This document shows, one piece after another, positions 8,191 through 16,204 of a stretch of 64,000 bases of DNA. The notes beneath the pieces were generated by a model. The model was not told the DNA's origin. It saw only the letters and a list, made by a program, of their open reading frames with translations, and made no database searches. Source of the stretch: an uncultured Oscillibacter sp. (lineage in GTDB: Bacteria > Bacillota > Clostridia > Oscillospirales > Oscillospiraceae); assembly GCA_910583695.1 (NCBI GenBank), contig CAJTZL010000001.1, positions 62,001 through 126,000 of the forward strand, read 5' to 3'. Made by a program: the position numbers and the translations under genes. The number at the start of each line of letters is the position of its first letter. Position 1 is the stretch's first letter.

Positions 8191-10716
8191 TTAGTCTCTC
8201 ACGGAGCTGTCGCCGAAGCGGACTGTCACCACACTGCCGGGAACCAGCTCAGACCCCTCGCCCCGGTCCTGGGAGATGGCTTTGACGTTGCCGGAGTCCG
8301 TGCTTGTGGCCCCTGTCACCCGCATGATGAATCCCGCGTTGGTCAGGGCCTGATTGGCCTCGGCGGCGGTCATGCCAATAACATTCGGCACCGCCCGGAG
8401 GTCGTTGTTTTTCTCCTCCCCCAGGTACAGGACGATGGAGGCGTTGTTGGGCACGATGGCGCCGCCCTCGGGGGTCTGGGCCGTGACCTCCGGTCCAGTG
8501 CCCACGGTACGGAAGGCAAAGCCCGCGTTTTCCAGCCGGGACTTGGCGGACTCCAGATCCTGGCCCACCACATTGGGCACGGCGGCGTCGGCTCCCGCCA
8601 GCTGGTCGGCGGTGTAGTCCGGCTCCACCCCCAGGACGGGGAGGATCTCGCTCATGATCTGGCTGGCCGTGGGGGCCACCATGCTGCCGCCGGAGGGAAA
8701 GGTCCCCGTGGTACGGCTGGGGGTGTCCATGGTAATCAGCATAATATACTGCGGGTCGTCTGCCGGGGCAAAGCACATGAAGGACACCACGATGTCGCCC
8801 TTTGGATTGCTGGCGGTTTTGGTTCCGGTTTTGTCGGCGGTGCCGGTTTTGCCGCCCACGCGGTAGCCCGTCACCTGGCCGTTCCGACCGGTGCCCTCCG
8901 CCACCACGTACTCCAGACACTCCCGGACCTTGGCGGAGGTCTCCTCGCTGACGACCTGCCGGATACACTTGGTCTCGTGCTGGCGGAGGATGTTCCCCTC
9001 CCCGTCCAGCACCTGCTCCACCACGTAGGGCTCGTAGAGATAGCCCCCATTGATACAGGCCGCCTGGGCCCGGATGAGCTCCAGGGGCGTGACGTTGAAG
9101 GTCTGGCCGAAGGCGTAGGAGGACAAGGAGACGATGTTGGAGTTGAAGCTCTTTTCGTCCGTAAAGATGCCCTGGGCCTCGCCGATCATGTCCACGCCGG
9201 TCTTTTCCATCAGGCCGAAGGACTTGAGGTATTCGTAAAATTTGCTGGTGCCCAGGGTCTGACCGATCTTGATGAAGGCCGGGTTGCAGGAGTTGCCCAC
9301 CGCCTCTTTCAAAATCTGGTGTCCGTGTCCGGTCTGCCGGGAGCAGTAGAAGGGCTTATCCCAGCCCTTGACCATGACGGAGCCGGAGCACTCATAGGTG
9401 GAGTTCATGTTGATGACCCCCTCCTCCAGCGCCGCCGCCAGGGTAATGGGCTTGAAGGTGGAGCCGGGCTCGTAGGTGGAGTCGATGCACTTGTTCCGCC
9501 ACTGGCTTTTGAGGGTGTCGTCCTTAACCTTGGTTACTGCCTTTTCATAGGCGCTCACCCGCTCTTCCCCGTCGTCCTCTATGCCCGCCTCCGCTCTCGC
9601 GGCGTCTTCCGCAGCGTCCTGCGCCGCGTATTTGTCCCGGTTTTTCTCAATGTCCTCCAACTGCTCCTCCAGCTTGGCTTTCAGCTTCTCGTCGTAGAGG
9701 ACGCCGGACTGGTTGGAGTCATAGTTGGGGTAGGAGGCCATGCCCAGGATGGCCGCGGTGTTCACATCCATGACGATGCCCGTGCCGCCTTTTGCCGCGT
9801 CAAATTTGCTGAGCATGGACTCCATGCCCTTCTCCAGGGCGATCTGAACGTTGATATCCAGGGTCAGCACCAAGTCGCTGCCGTTCTCCGCGTCAAAGTA
9901 CTGCTCGTATTGGAAGAGCATGGGCTGGCCCTTGTTGTTTTTGGCGGAGATGGTCATGCCGGATTCGCCGGAGAGATCGCTGTCGTATTTGACCTCCAGG
10001 CCCACGGCGCCCTCGTTTTCGCTGTTGACAAAGCCCAGCACGTTGGCCGCCATGGCGTTGTAGGGATAATACCGCTTGGAGTCCGGCTCCAGGTACACGC
10101 CGGTGACGCTGCGCTGCTGGCCCTCCGGGATTTCGTTCCCCTCCTCGTCGATCTGGCCGTTGATGAATTTCCGAACCTCGTCGGCCAGCTCCTTTTCCAC
10201 CTTCTGGCGCAGGATGACATATTCCGACTTGATGTTCCCCATCTTCTTTTCGATGGACTCCTGGTCCATGTCCAGAATCCGGCTCAGCCCCCGGGCGATG
10301 TAACTCTGGTCCCGGATGGGTTGCCGGGTATAGGTCTCCCCTTTTTCCCTGGCCCTGTCGGCGGCCTCGTCCTGGGCCTCCTCCTGGCTCTCAACAAACA
10401 GATTGATCCGCAGGGGGTCCAGGATCACCTTCTCCGCCGTGGTGGAGCTGGCCAGGATGTTATGGTTTTTGTCGTAGATGGTCCCCCGGGAGGCGTTGAC
10501 GGAGACCTCTCGGGTCTGCTGGTGAACGGCCCGGGCCGTCATCTCGTCATATTGGTTGATCTGGAGGTCGTAGAGCTTCCAGAACAGGAGCAGGAACGTA
10601 CCCACACCCAGGAGCAGCATCATCAGCAGCGTCCGGCCGCGGATGATCTGATTGGCCCGGCGGGCGGACTCGCTCTTGCGGTGAAGGGTTGGAATTTTTG
10701 GGGAACGGTTCGCCAT
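8191..10716 (-). CDS. Class B penicillin-binding protein with two PASTA domains (FtsI/SpoVD type)
   Basis: 841 residues: an N-terminal membrane span (about 27-48), a dimerisation domain, a transpeptidase domain and two C-terminal PASTA repeats (about 712-768 and 772-838, beginning VPNVVG and VPNVIG). The active-site motifs are intact: STFK (419-422), SCN (475-477) and KTG (622-624). It cross-links septal or spore peptidoglycan outside the membrane. A charged, probably helical insertion of about 60 residues (roughly 340-402) precedes the SxxK motif and makes the protein longer than the usual 640-740. The ATG at 10716 has AGGAGG upstream. It is the only PBP in this dcw cluster, so it may serve as the vegetative FtsI; a SpoVD role cannot be excluded. 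Confidence 0.92.
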   Translation of the reverse strand: MANRSPKIPTLHRKSESARRANQIIRGRTLLMMLLLGVGTFLLLFWKLYDLQINQYDEMTARAVHQQTREVSVNASRGTIYDKNHNILASSTTAEKVILDPLRINLFVESQEEAQDEAADRAREKGETYTRQPIRDQSYIARGLSRILDMDQESIEKKMGNIKSEYVILRQKVEKELADEVRKFINGQIDEEGNEIPEGQQRSVTGVYLEPDSKRYYPYNAMAANVLGFVNSENEGAVGLEVKYDSDLSGESGMTISAKNNKGQPMLFQYEQYFDAENGSDLVLTLDINVQIALEKGMESMLSKFDAAKGGTGIVMDVNTAAILGMASYPNYDSNQSGVLYDEKLKAKLEEQLEDIEKNRDKYAAQDAAEDAARAEAGIEDDGEERVSAYEKAVTKVKDDTLKSQWRNKCIDSTYEPGSTFKPITLAAALEEGVINMNSTYECSGSVMVKGWDKPFYCSRQTGHGHQILKEAVGNSCNPAFIKIGQTLGTSKFYEYLKSFGLMEKTGVDMIGEAQGIFTDEKSFNSNIVSLSSYAFGQTFNVTPLELIRAQAACINGGYLYEPYVVEQVLDGEGNILRQHETKCIRQVVSEETSAKVRECLEYVVAEGTGRNGQVTGYRVGGKTGTADKTGTKTASNPKGDIVVSFMCFAPADDPQYIMLITMDTPSRTTGTFPSGGSMVAPTASQIMSEILPVLGVEPDYTADQLAGADAAVPNVVGQDLESAKSRLENAGFAFRTVGTGPEVTAQTPEGGAIVPNNASIVLYLGEEKNNDLRAVPNVIGMTAAEANQALTNAGFIMRVTGATSTDSGNVKAISQDRGEGSELVPGSVVTVRFGDSSVRD

Positions 10717-10756
10717 GCTGCCGCCTCCTGGGAAGAAATGATAAAGGATGAAGGGA

Positions 10757-10780
10757 GGGAGCGGGAAAACTCCCGCTCCC
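10757..10780 (-). other. Hairpin between ftsL and the PBP gene
   Basis: The arms gggagcggga and tcccgctccc form a 10-bp stem with an AAAC loop in the 116-base gap after ftsL. No T-run follows in the direction of transcription, so it is more likely a processing or stability element than a terminator. A TATAAT-like sequence at 10818-10823 (minus strand) has no convincing -35 partner. Confidence 0.4.
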
Positions 10781-10832
10781 CTCCGAACGTTGTCAGGGCC
10801 GAAGGTTTTGTCAGCTCATTATAGTGCGCCGG

Positions 10833-11387
10833 TCAGCCGAAATATTCCACCACCGCATAGACCCCGCCATGGAGAGACGAGAGGATGCGGCTGAACAGCC
10901 CCGGCTCCTTCTGCCGGTAGGCCACGGCGGAATCCCCCGCCGACAGGTCCAGGCGGCCCATCTGGGTGCTGCTGGGCTTTCTCATACCCGCCGCCTCCGC
11001 CGCCTCCTTCACGGAGGCCATGTCAAACATTCGCTGGTATTGGGCGGTGAGATTCACATTCTCCGCCTCCAGCTCCTCCAGCTGGTTTTGCAGCTTCACG
11101 GTCTCCGCCGAGAGCTTGGTCAGCTGTACATAGCTCATCAGCACCAGCAGGGCCAGCCCCATAATGGACGCCACGCTCAGCAGCGCTAGAGGAGAGACCA
11201 CCTGCCGCGCCCGAACCAGGACACGGGGCGCTTCACGGACCTTTGTCCGAACCTTCTCCCGCGCCCTGGGAGCCTCCCCTGCGTGGCGCAGTTCCCGTTC
11301 CCGAACCGCATAGTCCAGATCATACGCCAGACTGCCGTTTACCGGCTGTCTTCCGCGATACCGCGTGTCCCGCGCCGCCGCCGCCAT
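10833..11387 (-). CDS. ftsL: FtsL-like divisome protein
   Basis: 184 residues: a basic cytoplasmic region, one membrane span at about 64-86, then a short outside coiled coil (TKLSAETVKLQNQLEELEAEN) and a tail. This is the FtsL/DivIC fold. The sequence family diverges fast, so the call rests on architecture and on its invariant place between rsmH and the class B PBP. The N-terminal cytoplasmic part is longer than in Bacillus FtsL. The ribosome binding site region (AAGGGGGCGGCTCC before the ATG) is nearly identical to that of mraZ. Confidence 0.82.
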   Translation of the reverse strand: MAAAARDTRYRGRQPVNGSLAYDLDYAVRERELRHAGEAPRAREKVRTKVREAPRVLVRARQVVSPLALLSVASIMGLALLVLMSYVQLTKLSAETVKLQNQLEELEAENVNLTAQYQRMFDMASVKEAAEAAGMRKPSSTQMGRLDLSAGDSAVAYRQKEPGLFSRILSSLHGGVYAVVEYFG

Positions 11388-11424
11388 GGAGCCGCCCCCT
11401 TTCCGTCGTATTCAAACACAATTG

Positions 11425-12360
11425 TCAGCTCTCGGACTTGTCCAATTTCTCCGCCGTTCGGAGCCGGGCACTTCTGGCCCGGGGATTCTCCTTCACCTCC
11501 GCCGCTCCGGGCGTCACAGGCTTCGCCAGCCGCACCAACGGCTTTTTCCCGCAGACGCACACCGGGAAATCCGGCGGGCAGGTACAGCCCTGGGCCAGCT
11601 CCCGCAGAGTCCGCTTGACGATCCGATCCTCCAGGGAGTGGAAGGTAATCACCGCCAGCCGCCCGCCGGGCCGGAGCCTGTCCACCGCCGCCCGCAGCAT
11701 GGGGGGCAGGACATCCAGCTCGCCGTTGACGGCAATGCGGATGGCCTGAAAGCTCCGCTTGGCGGGGTGTTGTTTCTCCCGCAGAGCCGCCGGGGGCATG
11801 GCGGACTTGATGACTTCCACCAGCTCCAAAGTGGTCTCAATGGGGCGCTGTTCCCGCTGCCGCACAATGGCTCGGGCGATACCGGGGGCATACCGTTCTT
11901 CCCCAAACTCAAATAAAACGCGCCGAAGCTCCTCCAAACTCCAGGAGTTGACCGCCTCCCGCGCCGTCAGGGGGGAGGTTTGGTCCATCCTCATATCCAG
12001 CGGAGCGTCCTGCATGTAGGAAAATCCCCGCTCCGGATCGTCCAGCTGGGGGGAGGAAACGCCCAGGTCAAAGAGCATTCCATCCACGTCCGGCTCCTCC
12101 GCCAGAACGATTCCCAGCTCCGCAAAGTTGCTGTGAACCAGCCGCACCCGGTCCATCCAGGGGGCCAGCTGTTCCTGCGCCGCCTCAATGGCGGCGGAAT
12201 CCTGGTCGATGCAGATGAGGCGGCCGGTGGTCAGCCGCTTCGCAATCTCCCGGGAGTGCCCCGCCCGGCCCAGGGTGCCGTCCACATAGACGCCGTCCCG
12301 GCGGATGTTCAGGGCTTGCATGCACTCGTCTACCATGACGGACTTGTGTGTGTATTCCAT
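11425..12360 (-). CDS. rsmH: 16S rRNA (cytosine1402-N4)-methyltransferase RsmH
   Basis: 311 residues. It uses S-adenosylmethionine to methylate N4 of C1402 in the decoding centre of 16S rRNA. The SAM-binding motif DGTLGRAGHSREI is near residue 27; the family signatures LGVSSPQLDDPERGFSY and FHSLEDRIVK follow. Its start codon lies only 6 bases after the mraZ stop, so the two are co-translated. Formerly named mraW. Confidence 0.95.
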   Translation of the reverse strand: MEYTHKSVMVDECMQALNIRRDGVYVDGTLGRAGHSREIAKRLTTGRLICIDQDSAAIEAAQEQLAPWMDRVRLVHSNFAELGIVLAEEPDVDGMLFDLGVSSPQLDDPERGFSYMQDAPLDMRMDQTSPLTAREAVNSWSLEELRRVLFEFGEERYAPGIARAIVRQREQRPIETTLELVEVIKSAMPPAALREKQHPAKRSFQAIRIAVNGELDVLPPMLRAAVDRLRPGGRLAVITFHSLEDRIVKRTLRELAQGCTCPPDFPVCVCGKKPLVRLAKPVTPGAAEVKENPRARSARLRTAEKLDKSES

Positions 12361-12366
12361 TGGAAC

Positions 12367-12810
12367 TCACCCCCGGTTCCGGCGGGCCCGGGTCAAGGCG
12401 TCCATGGCCGCGGCCATGTCTGTCTCCTCCAGCATCTTCCGCTCCCGCTCCGCCCAGGTCTCCTCGTCCCAAATCTGGGCAAAGGTGTTCATGCCCACGA
12501 TGGTGCAGGTCTTTTGCAGGCCCGCGTATTTCCGCAGGTCGGCAGTAAGCAGGACCCGCCCCTGACCGTCTGGCTTGCACTCCACGGCATTGGCGTAGAG
12601 CAGATTCAAGGCAAGACTCTCGGTATAGGTGAGCTCTTCCATCTCCTCGGACATCTGCTCCCACTTGGCCTGGGGGTAAATGGTCAGGCAGTGTTCAGCG
12701 CCGATGGTGATGAAAAAGGTGTCGCCCAGCGCTTCCCGCATAGCAGAGGGAATGACCAGACGGCCCTTCGTATCAATGCTGTTATTCGATTTCCCCAGCA
12801 GTCGCACCAT
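12367..12810 (-). CDS. mraZ: Transcriptional regulator MraZ
   Basis: 147 residues from the ATG at 12810 (MVRLLGKSNNSIDTKGRL), which has AAAGGGGGCGG upstream; a longer open frame starting 51 bases earlier is not needed. It has two AbrB/SpoVT-like swapped-hairpin halves, the first with IDTKGRLVIPSAMREAL and the second with the family pattern KPDGQGRVLLTADLRKYAGL. MraZ forms a ring that binds short direct repeats in its own promoter and controls the dcw cluster. Matching repeats lie just upstream, which supports autoregulation here. Confidence 0.94.
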   Translation of the reverse strand: MVRLLGKSNNSIDTKGRLVIPSAMREALGDTFFITIGAEHCLTIYPQAKWEQMSEEMEELTYTESLALNLLYANAVECKPDGQGRVLLTADLRKYAGLQKTCTIVGMNTFAQIWDEETWAERERKMLEETDMAAAMDALTRARRNRG

Positions 12811-12851
12811 GGAGCCGCCCCCTTTCCCCCTTTTTTGGGATGGAATGGGGG

Positions 12852-12891
12852 AATCCTCCACTTATCTGCCTTAATCCCCACTTCTCCCCAC
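12852..12891 (-). promoter_or_regulatory. MraZ-box operator: four repeats at 10-base spacing
   Basis: Read on the minus strand, four consecutive 10-base units occur: GTGGGGAGAA, GTGGGGATTA, AGGCAGATAA (degenerate) and GTGGAGGATT. They lie between the -10 element and the mraZ ribosome binding site. Known MraZ sites are short GTGG(A/G)G- or TGGG-type repeats spaced at about one helical turn. The third unit keeps the phase but has lost the core. Confidence 0.75.
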
Positions 12892-12902
12892 CTATGCTAC
12901 CT

Positions 12903-12931
12903 AGTATACGAAAATCAGAACTGAAAAGCAA
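12903..12931 (-). promoter_or_regulatory. Promoter of the mraZ/dcw operon
   Basis: TTGCTT and TATACT are separated by 17 bases on the minus strand. The start point would fall just before the MraZ repeats, so bound MraZ would cover the initially transcribed region. This is the only strong promoter seen for the block from mraZ to ftsQ. Confidence 0.75.
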
Positions 12932-13181
12932 GGATTTTTTTTCGACAGAAAGCGGACCCTATTCTCGAAAATCCTCTGTTTTTCGCCTGAATCCTAAAGA
13001 ATAAAACGTGCGTTCTACTTTTTTCGATCCGGCTTTCGCGCAAAAAAAAGCACCCGCCGCCGCAACATCTTGCGACCGTGAGCGCTCTTTCTTCGTCTTT
13101 TTCTCCACATTTAGCGGTTCAGAATTTTATTTCAGAAAAAGTTTCGTCAATTTAGCCAAAATTTTGTTAGTTATATGTAAC
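12932..13181. other. AT-rich intergenic region without a recognised gene
   Basis: This stretch between the dcw promoter and the coiled-coil gene is much more AT-rich than its surroundings. A weak hairpin (CGCAA-GATG-TTGCG) followed 12 bases later by a run of T on the minus strand near 13045-13075 could end the rsmD-coaD transcript. No coding frame, tRNA or clear structured RNA was found. Confidence 0.4.
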
Positions 13182-13697
13182 TCACCCTTCGCCCTCAGCG
13201 TTCTGTTTTTCCAGTTTCTGCCTTTGCTCCTGCATCTTGGCGGCAGAGGTGGTGCGGAACCGGACCCGGGACTGCTTCACCTCATCCAGGGCGGCCTGGA
13301 CCGCCTCCTCCGTCCGGGCCAGAGCGTCCTCGGCGTAGCTGTTGGCCACCTGATAGAGCTGGCGGGAGCGTTCCTCGGCCCGGGTGACGATCTGCCGGGC
13401 CTTCTCCCGGGCGGCGTACATGACCTCGCTTTCGGAAATCTTCGTCTTAGCCTCCAGCTCCGCCTGACGCATCATGCGCTCCACGTCCCGCTTGGCGTCC
13501 TCCACAAACTTCTCCCGGGCGTTCAGCAGCTCCTGCGCCCGCTTGATCTCCGCCGGAAGCTGAGCCCGGAGCTCGTCCAGCAGGTCCAGCAGCTCATCCC
13601 GGTCCACGATGCTCATGCTGGGCTTCAAGGCGGGGGCCTTGGCGTCCTCGATCCGCTCGTAGATCATATCAATCAGGCGGTTGATATCATTAGCCAT
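13182..13697 (-). CDS. Coiled-coil protein of unknown function (ATPase subunit H / DivIVA-like)
   Basis: 171 residues, almost entirely charged helix from about residue 40 to the end, rich in Glu, Arg, Ala and Gln. There is no signal peptide or membrane span. Proteins like this next to coaD in Clostridia are usually annotated as hypothetical or as ATP synthase subunit B/H-like because of coiled-coil similarity. That similarity is weak evidence of function. Its start overlaps the end of coaD by 8 bases, so it is translationally coupled. A scaffold role similar to DivIVA/SepIVA proteins is possible but not shown. Confidence 0.6.
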   Translation of the reverse strand: MANDINRLIDMIYERIEDAKAPALKPSMSIVDRDELLDLLDELRAQLPAEIKRAQELLNAREKFVEDAKRDVERMMRQAELEAKTKISESEVMYAAREKARQIVTRAEERSRQLYQVANSYAEDALARTEEAVQAALDEVKQSRVRFRTTSAAKMQEQRQKLEKQNAEGEG

Positions 13698-14193
13698 GGT
13701 TTGATCCTCCCTCTTTCTCTGTCAGTTCCTCCACAAGCGGGATGACGGGCCCGGGCAGATACTGCTCCAGCGGCTGGCGGTACCGGATCATCTCCCGGGC
13801 CATGGAGGAGCTGAAGTGCTGGTAAGGGGCGCTGGCGGGCAGCAACAGGGTCTCCAGCCCCGGGCAGATGCCCCGGTTGATCTGGGCCATCTGGTACTCG
13901 CCGTCAAAATCCGTCACGCTGCGAACCCCCCGGACAATGGCGCAGGCTCCGTGATTTCTGGCAAAATCCGCCAGCAGTCCGGGCCAGAGCTCCGCTTTCA
14001 CGTTGGGCAGGTCCTCTATGGCGGCCCGGACCATTTGGAGCTTCCGCTCCGGGGTAAACATCTGGTTCCGCTTCTCGGCGTTGGGGCTGACGCAGACAAA
14101 GACTGCGTCAAAGCATCCGGCGGCCCGGCGGATCACGTCCAAGTGACCCAGAGTGATGGGATCGAAGCTGCCGGAGCAGATGGCTGTTCTCAT
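13690..14193 (-). CDS. coaD: Phosphopantetheine adenylyltransferase CoaD
   Basis: 167 residues from the ATG at 14193 (MRTAICSGSFDPITLGHLD), preceded by GAGG. It makes dephospho-CoA from 4'-phosphopantetheine and ATP in the cytoplasm. The nucleotidyltransferase T/HxGH motif is TLGH (14-17). The C-terminal SSSMAREMIRY matches the second conserved block (SSSxVRE). It lies 16 bases after rsmD, a pairing common across Firmicutes. Confidence 0.95.
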   Translation of the reverse strand: MRTAICSGSFDPITLGHLDVIRRAAGCFDAVFVCVSPNAEKRNQMFTPERKLQMVRAAIEDLPNVKAELWPGLLADFARNHGACAIVRGVRSVTDFDGEYQMAQINRGICPGLETLLLPASAPYQHFSSSMAREMIRYRQPLEQYLPGPVIPLVEELTEKEGGSNHG

Positions 14194-14209
14194 GAGCGGT
14201 TTCCTCGTT

Positions 14210-14764
14210 CTATTCGTTTCCCTCCCGGCGGAAGAGGGTGACGGCAATCTTGCCGTAACGGTAGGTCTTGCGCAGCCGGTATCCCGCCGGGACGGCCAGG
14301 CGGCGGTCCGCCGGGTGTTCCGCTACGATTATACCATAAGGATGGAGAATGTCAAACCCCGGCGCCGTGATGCGCCCCAACATCTCCTCCAGAAGGCCGG
14401 AGGCATAGGGCGGGTCCAGGAAGACCAGATCGAAGCCCTCACTGGTCCGGGCCACAAAATCCCGGGCGTTTCCGCAGATGACCTGGGCCCGGTCCTGGAG
14501 ATTCGTCAGGGCCAGATTCTTCTTCACCACCTCGAAGGCGTCCCTCCGCTGGTCCACAAAGACGGCGAAGGCGGCCCCCCGGCTCAGGCATTCAATGCCC
14601 ATCTGCCCGGTGCCCGCGAAGAGGTCCAGCACCCGGCGGCCCTCAATGTCAAATTGCAGGGCGCTGAACACGCCCTCCTTCACCCGGTCGGTGGTGGGGC
14701 GGGTTTCCAGCCCCTCCAGCTCCAGCAGGCGGCGGCCCCCGGCGGAGCCTGTGATGACACGCAT
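14210..14764 (-). CDS. rsmD: 16S rRNA (guanine966-N2)-methyltransferase RsmD
   Basis: 184 residues from the ATG at 14764 (MRVITGSAGGRRLL), with AGGAGG 7 bases upstream. The Rossmann SAM motif DLFAGTGQMGIECLSRGA and the catalytic FLDPPY are present. It modifies G966 of 16S rRNA during 30S assembly. First gene of a three-gene unit with coaD and the coiled-coil protein, read from the promoter at 14804-14832. Confidence 0.94.
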   Translation of the reverse strand: MRVITGSAGGRRLLELEGLETRPTTDRVKEGVFSALQFDIEGRRVLDLFAGTGQMGIECLSRGAAFAVFVDQRRDAFEVVKKNLALTNLQDRAQVICGNARDFVARTSEGFDLVFLDPPYASGLLEEMLGRITAPGFDILHPYGIIVAEHPADRRLAVPAGYRLRKTYRYGKIAVTLFRREGNE

Positions 14765-14803
14765 AGCGGTTCCTCCTGAACGACGGCGGTTTACACGGCG
14801 TTT

Positions 14804-14832
14804 ATTGTACGGCAAAGTTCCCCGGTTTTCAA
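14804..14832 (-). promoter_or_regulatory. Promoter of rsmD-coaD
   Basis: TTGAAA and TACAAT with 17-base spacing on the minus strand, about 40 bases before the rsmD start codon. Confidence 0.65.
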
Positions 14833-14852
14833 GAGCATTTCCAATAAAAACA

Positions 14853-14884
14853 AGAAAAAACTCCGCCGCACGGCGGAGTTTTTC
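14853..14884 (-). terminator. Terminator after the ABC transporter operon
   Basis: The stem aactccgcc / ggcggagtt with loop GCAC is flanked by A-runs and T-runs, so it can work in both directions. On the minus strand it lies directly after the stop codon of the ATPase gene and is followed by TTTTTT. Confidence 0.85.
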
Positions 14885-14885
14885 C

Positions 14886-15449
14886 CTATGATCTTCCCAG
14901 GCGCAGCAGCGGCGCGTCCTCCAGGCCCGTCAGATCGTGGGTAGCCAGCAGCACGGGCTTCCCCCTTCCCCTCTCCCGGATCAGCTCCAGGCACCGGGCC
15001 CGGCTCTCCCCGTCCAGGCCGGTGAAGGGCTCGTCCAGGGCCAGGGCCTCTGCCGGAGCCAGCAGGGCCCGGGCCAGGGCCAGCCGCCGCTTCATGCCTC
15101 CGGACCACTCCCGAAGGGGCCTGGAATCCGAATGCTCCAGTCCCAGGCGGGCCAGCAGCTCCCCTGCCTCTCCGGGAACCTCCCCCAGCGCAAAGCGGAG
15201 ATTCGCCGCGGCGGACAGGTCCTCCAGCAGACGGTCCTCCTGGAACACGGCGGCCCAGCGGCAGTCCGCTCCCCGGATGGTCCCCGCGTCAGGCGGCTCC
15301 AGCCCCAGCAGGAGGCGGAGCAAGGTGGTTTTCCCCGTGCCGGAGGGCGCGGCAACAGCGGTGACGCCCGGCTGGAAGACAGCGGAGAGGCCGATCAGCA
15401 CAACCTTGCCGCCGTATGATTTGCAGAGTCCTTCCACTCGAATTTCCAT
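14886..15449 (-). CDS. ABC transporter ATP-binding protein (SsuB/TauB/ThiZ-like)
   Basis: 187 residues from the ATG at 15449, which overlaps the permease stop as TGATG. It has a Walker A APSGTGKTT (34-42; the usual first Gly is Ala), the signature WSGGMKRRLALARA (about 114) and Walker B ALALDEPFTGLD. It is shorter than the usual 240-260 residues because the C-terminal helical part is missing; the reading frame is otherwise intact. It energises the permease encoded next to it. Subfamily (nitrate/taurine/sulfonate/thiamin-precursor type) is inferred from the permease and binding protein. Confidence 0.9.
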   Translation of the reverse strand: MEIRVEGLCKSYGGKVVLIGLSAVFQPGVTAVAAPSGTGKTTLLRLLLGLEPPDAGTIRGADCRWAAVFQEDRLLEDLSAAANLRFALGEVPGEAGELLARLGLEHSDSRPLREWSGGMKRRLALARALLAPAEALALDEPFTGLDGESRARCLELIRERGRGKPVLLATHDLTGLEDAPLLRLGRS

Positions 15450-16204
15450 CACGATGCCGCCTTTCCCGCAATCCAATCCACCGCCGCCAGAAGCAGCGCC
15501 TCAAAGGCCGCCGCCAGAAGCAGAATCACGGCGGTCCAGGCGAAGAGGTCCGGGGTCTGCAGGTAAATCTTCGCAGTGTACAGCCGTTCGCCGACGGTCC
15601 CCGCCGGAAGGCCGATGACCTCCGCCGCCACCCCCGCCTTCCAGCAGAGCCCCAGGGCCAGGGAAGCCGCAGAGCGGAAATAAGGCAGGACCTGGGGCAG
15701 GTAGATTCCCCGGATGCGCCGCCCCAGGGGAATCCGGTAGACCTGCGCCAGCTCCAGCAGCTTGCGGTCCGTCCGGCGGAGGCCCTCCAGCACGTTGAGG
15801 TACACCGGCGGGAAGACCATCAGGGCAGAGATGAAGAGGGGCAGGGACCGGGCGTCCAGCCACACCAGGGCCAGGATGATGAAAGAGGCCACCGGTGTGG
15901 CCTTCACCACCGCCACCGGCGGAGCCAGCAGCTCCCGGAGCCAGGGACGCCCCACCGCCAGGGACGCCAATAGCAGAGCCAACGCGCAGGAGAGCAGGAA
16001 GCCCCCGAAAATGCGGAGGGAGGAGCTCCCCACCGCCCGCCAGAAGGCGGAGGAGGGCAGCAGCTCCAGAAGCCGGAGGGCCGACCGAACCGGCGAGGCC
16101 AGCAGCAGCGACCCGCTGGGATTTGCCGCCGCCAGAGCCACGCTCCCCCCCTGCCAGACCAGCAGCCAGAAGGCCACGGACCAGGGGCGGAGCTTAGTTG
16201 CCAT
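15449..16204 (-). CDS. ABC transporter permease (SsuC/TauC/ThiX-like)
   Basis: 251 residues from the ATG at 16204 (MATKLRPWSVAFWLLVWQGG); a GTG at 16231 is an alternative. Five to six membrane spans are visible. The cytoplasmic EAA-like loop LELAQVYRIPLGRRIRGIYLPQVLPYF is of the BPD-transport type found in nitrate, sulfonate and thiamin-precursor importers. It overlaps the binding-protein stop by 11 bases, so the operon is translationally coupled. The substrate is not known. Confidence 0.88.
   Translation of the reverse strand: MATKLRPWSVAFWLLVWQGGSVALAAANPSGSLLLASPVRSALRLLELLPSSAFWRAVGSSSLRIFGGFLLSCALALLLASLAVGRPWLRELLAPPVAVVKATPVASFIILALVWLDARSLPLFISALMVFPPVYLNVLEGLRRTDRKLLELAQVYRIPLGRRIRGIYLPQVLPYFRSAASLALGLCWKAGVAAEVIGLPAGTVGERLYTAKIYLQTPDLFAWTAVILLLAAAFEALLLAAVDWIAGKAAS

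Noticed and set aside
10818..10823. TATAAT box before the PBP gene as a separate promoter
   Set aside because: No acceptable -35 sequence at 16-18 bases; the match alone is not enough.
8089..10824. Plus-strand open frame of 911 codons antisense to the PBP gene
   Set aside because: No recognisable domain, no RBS; the PBP carries all active-site motifs on the minus strand.
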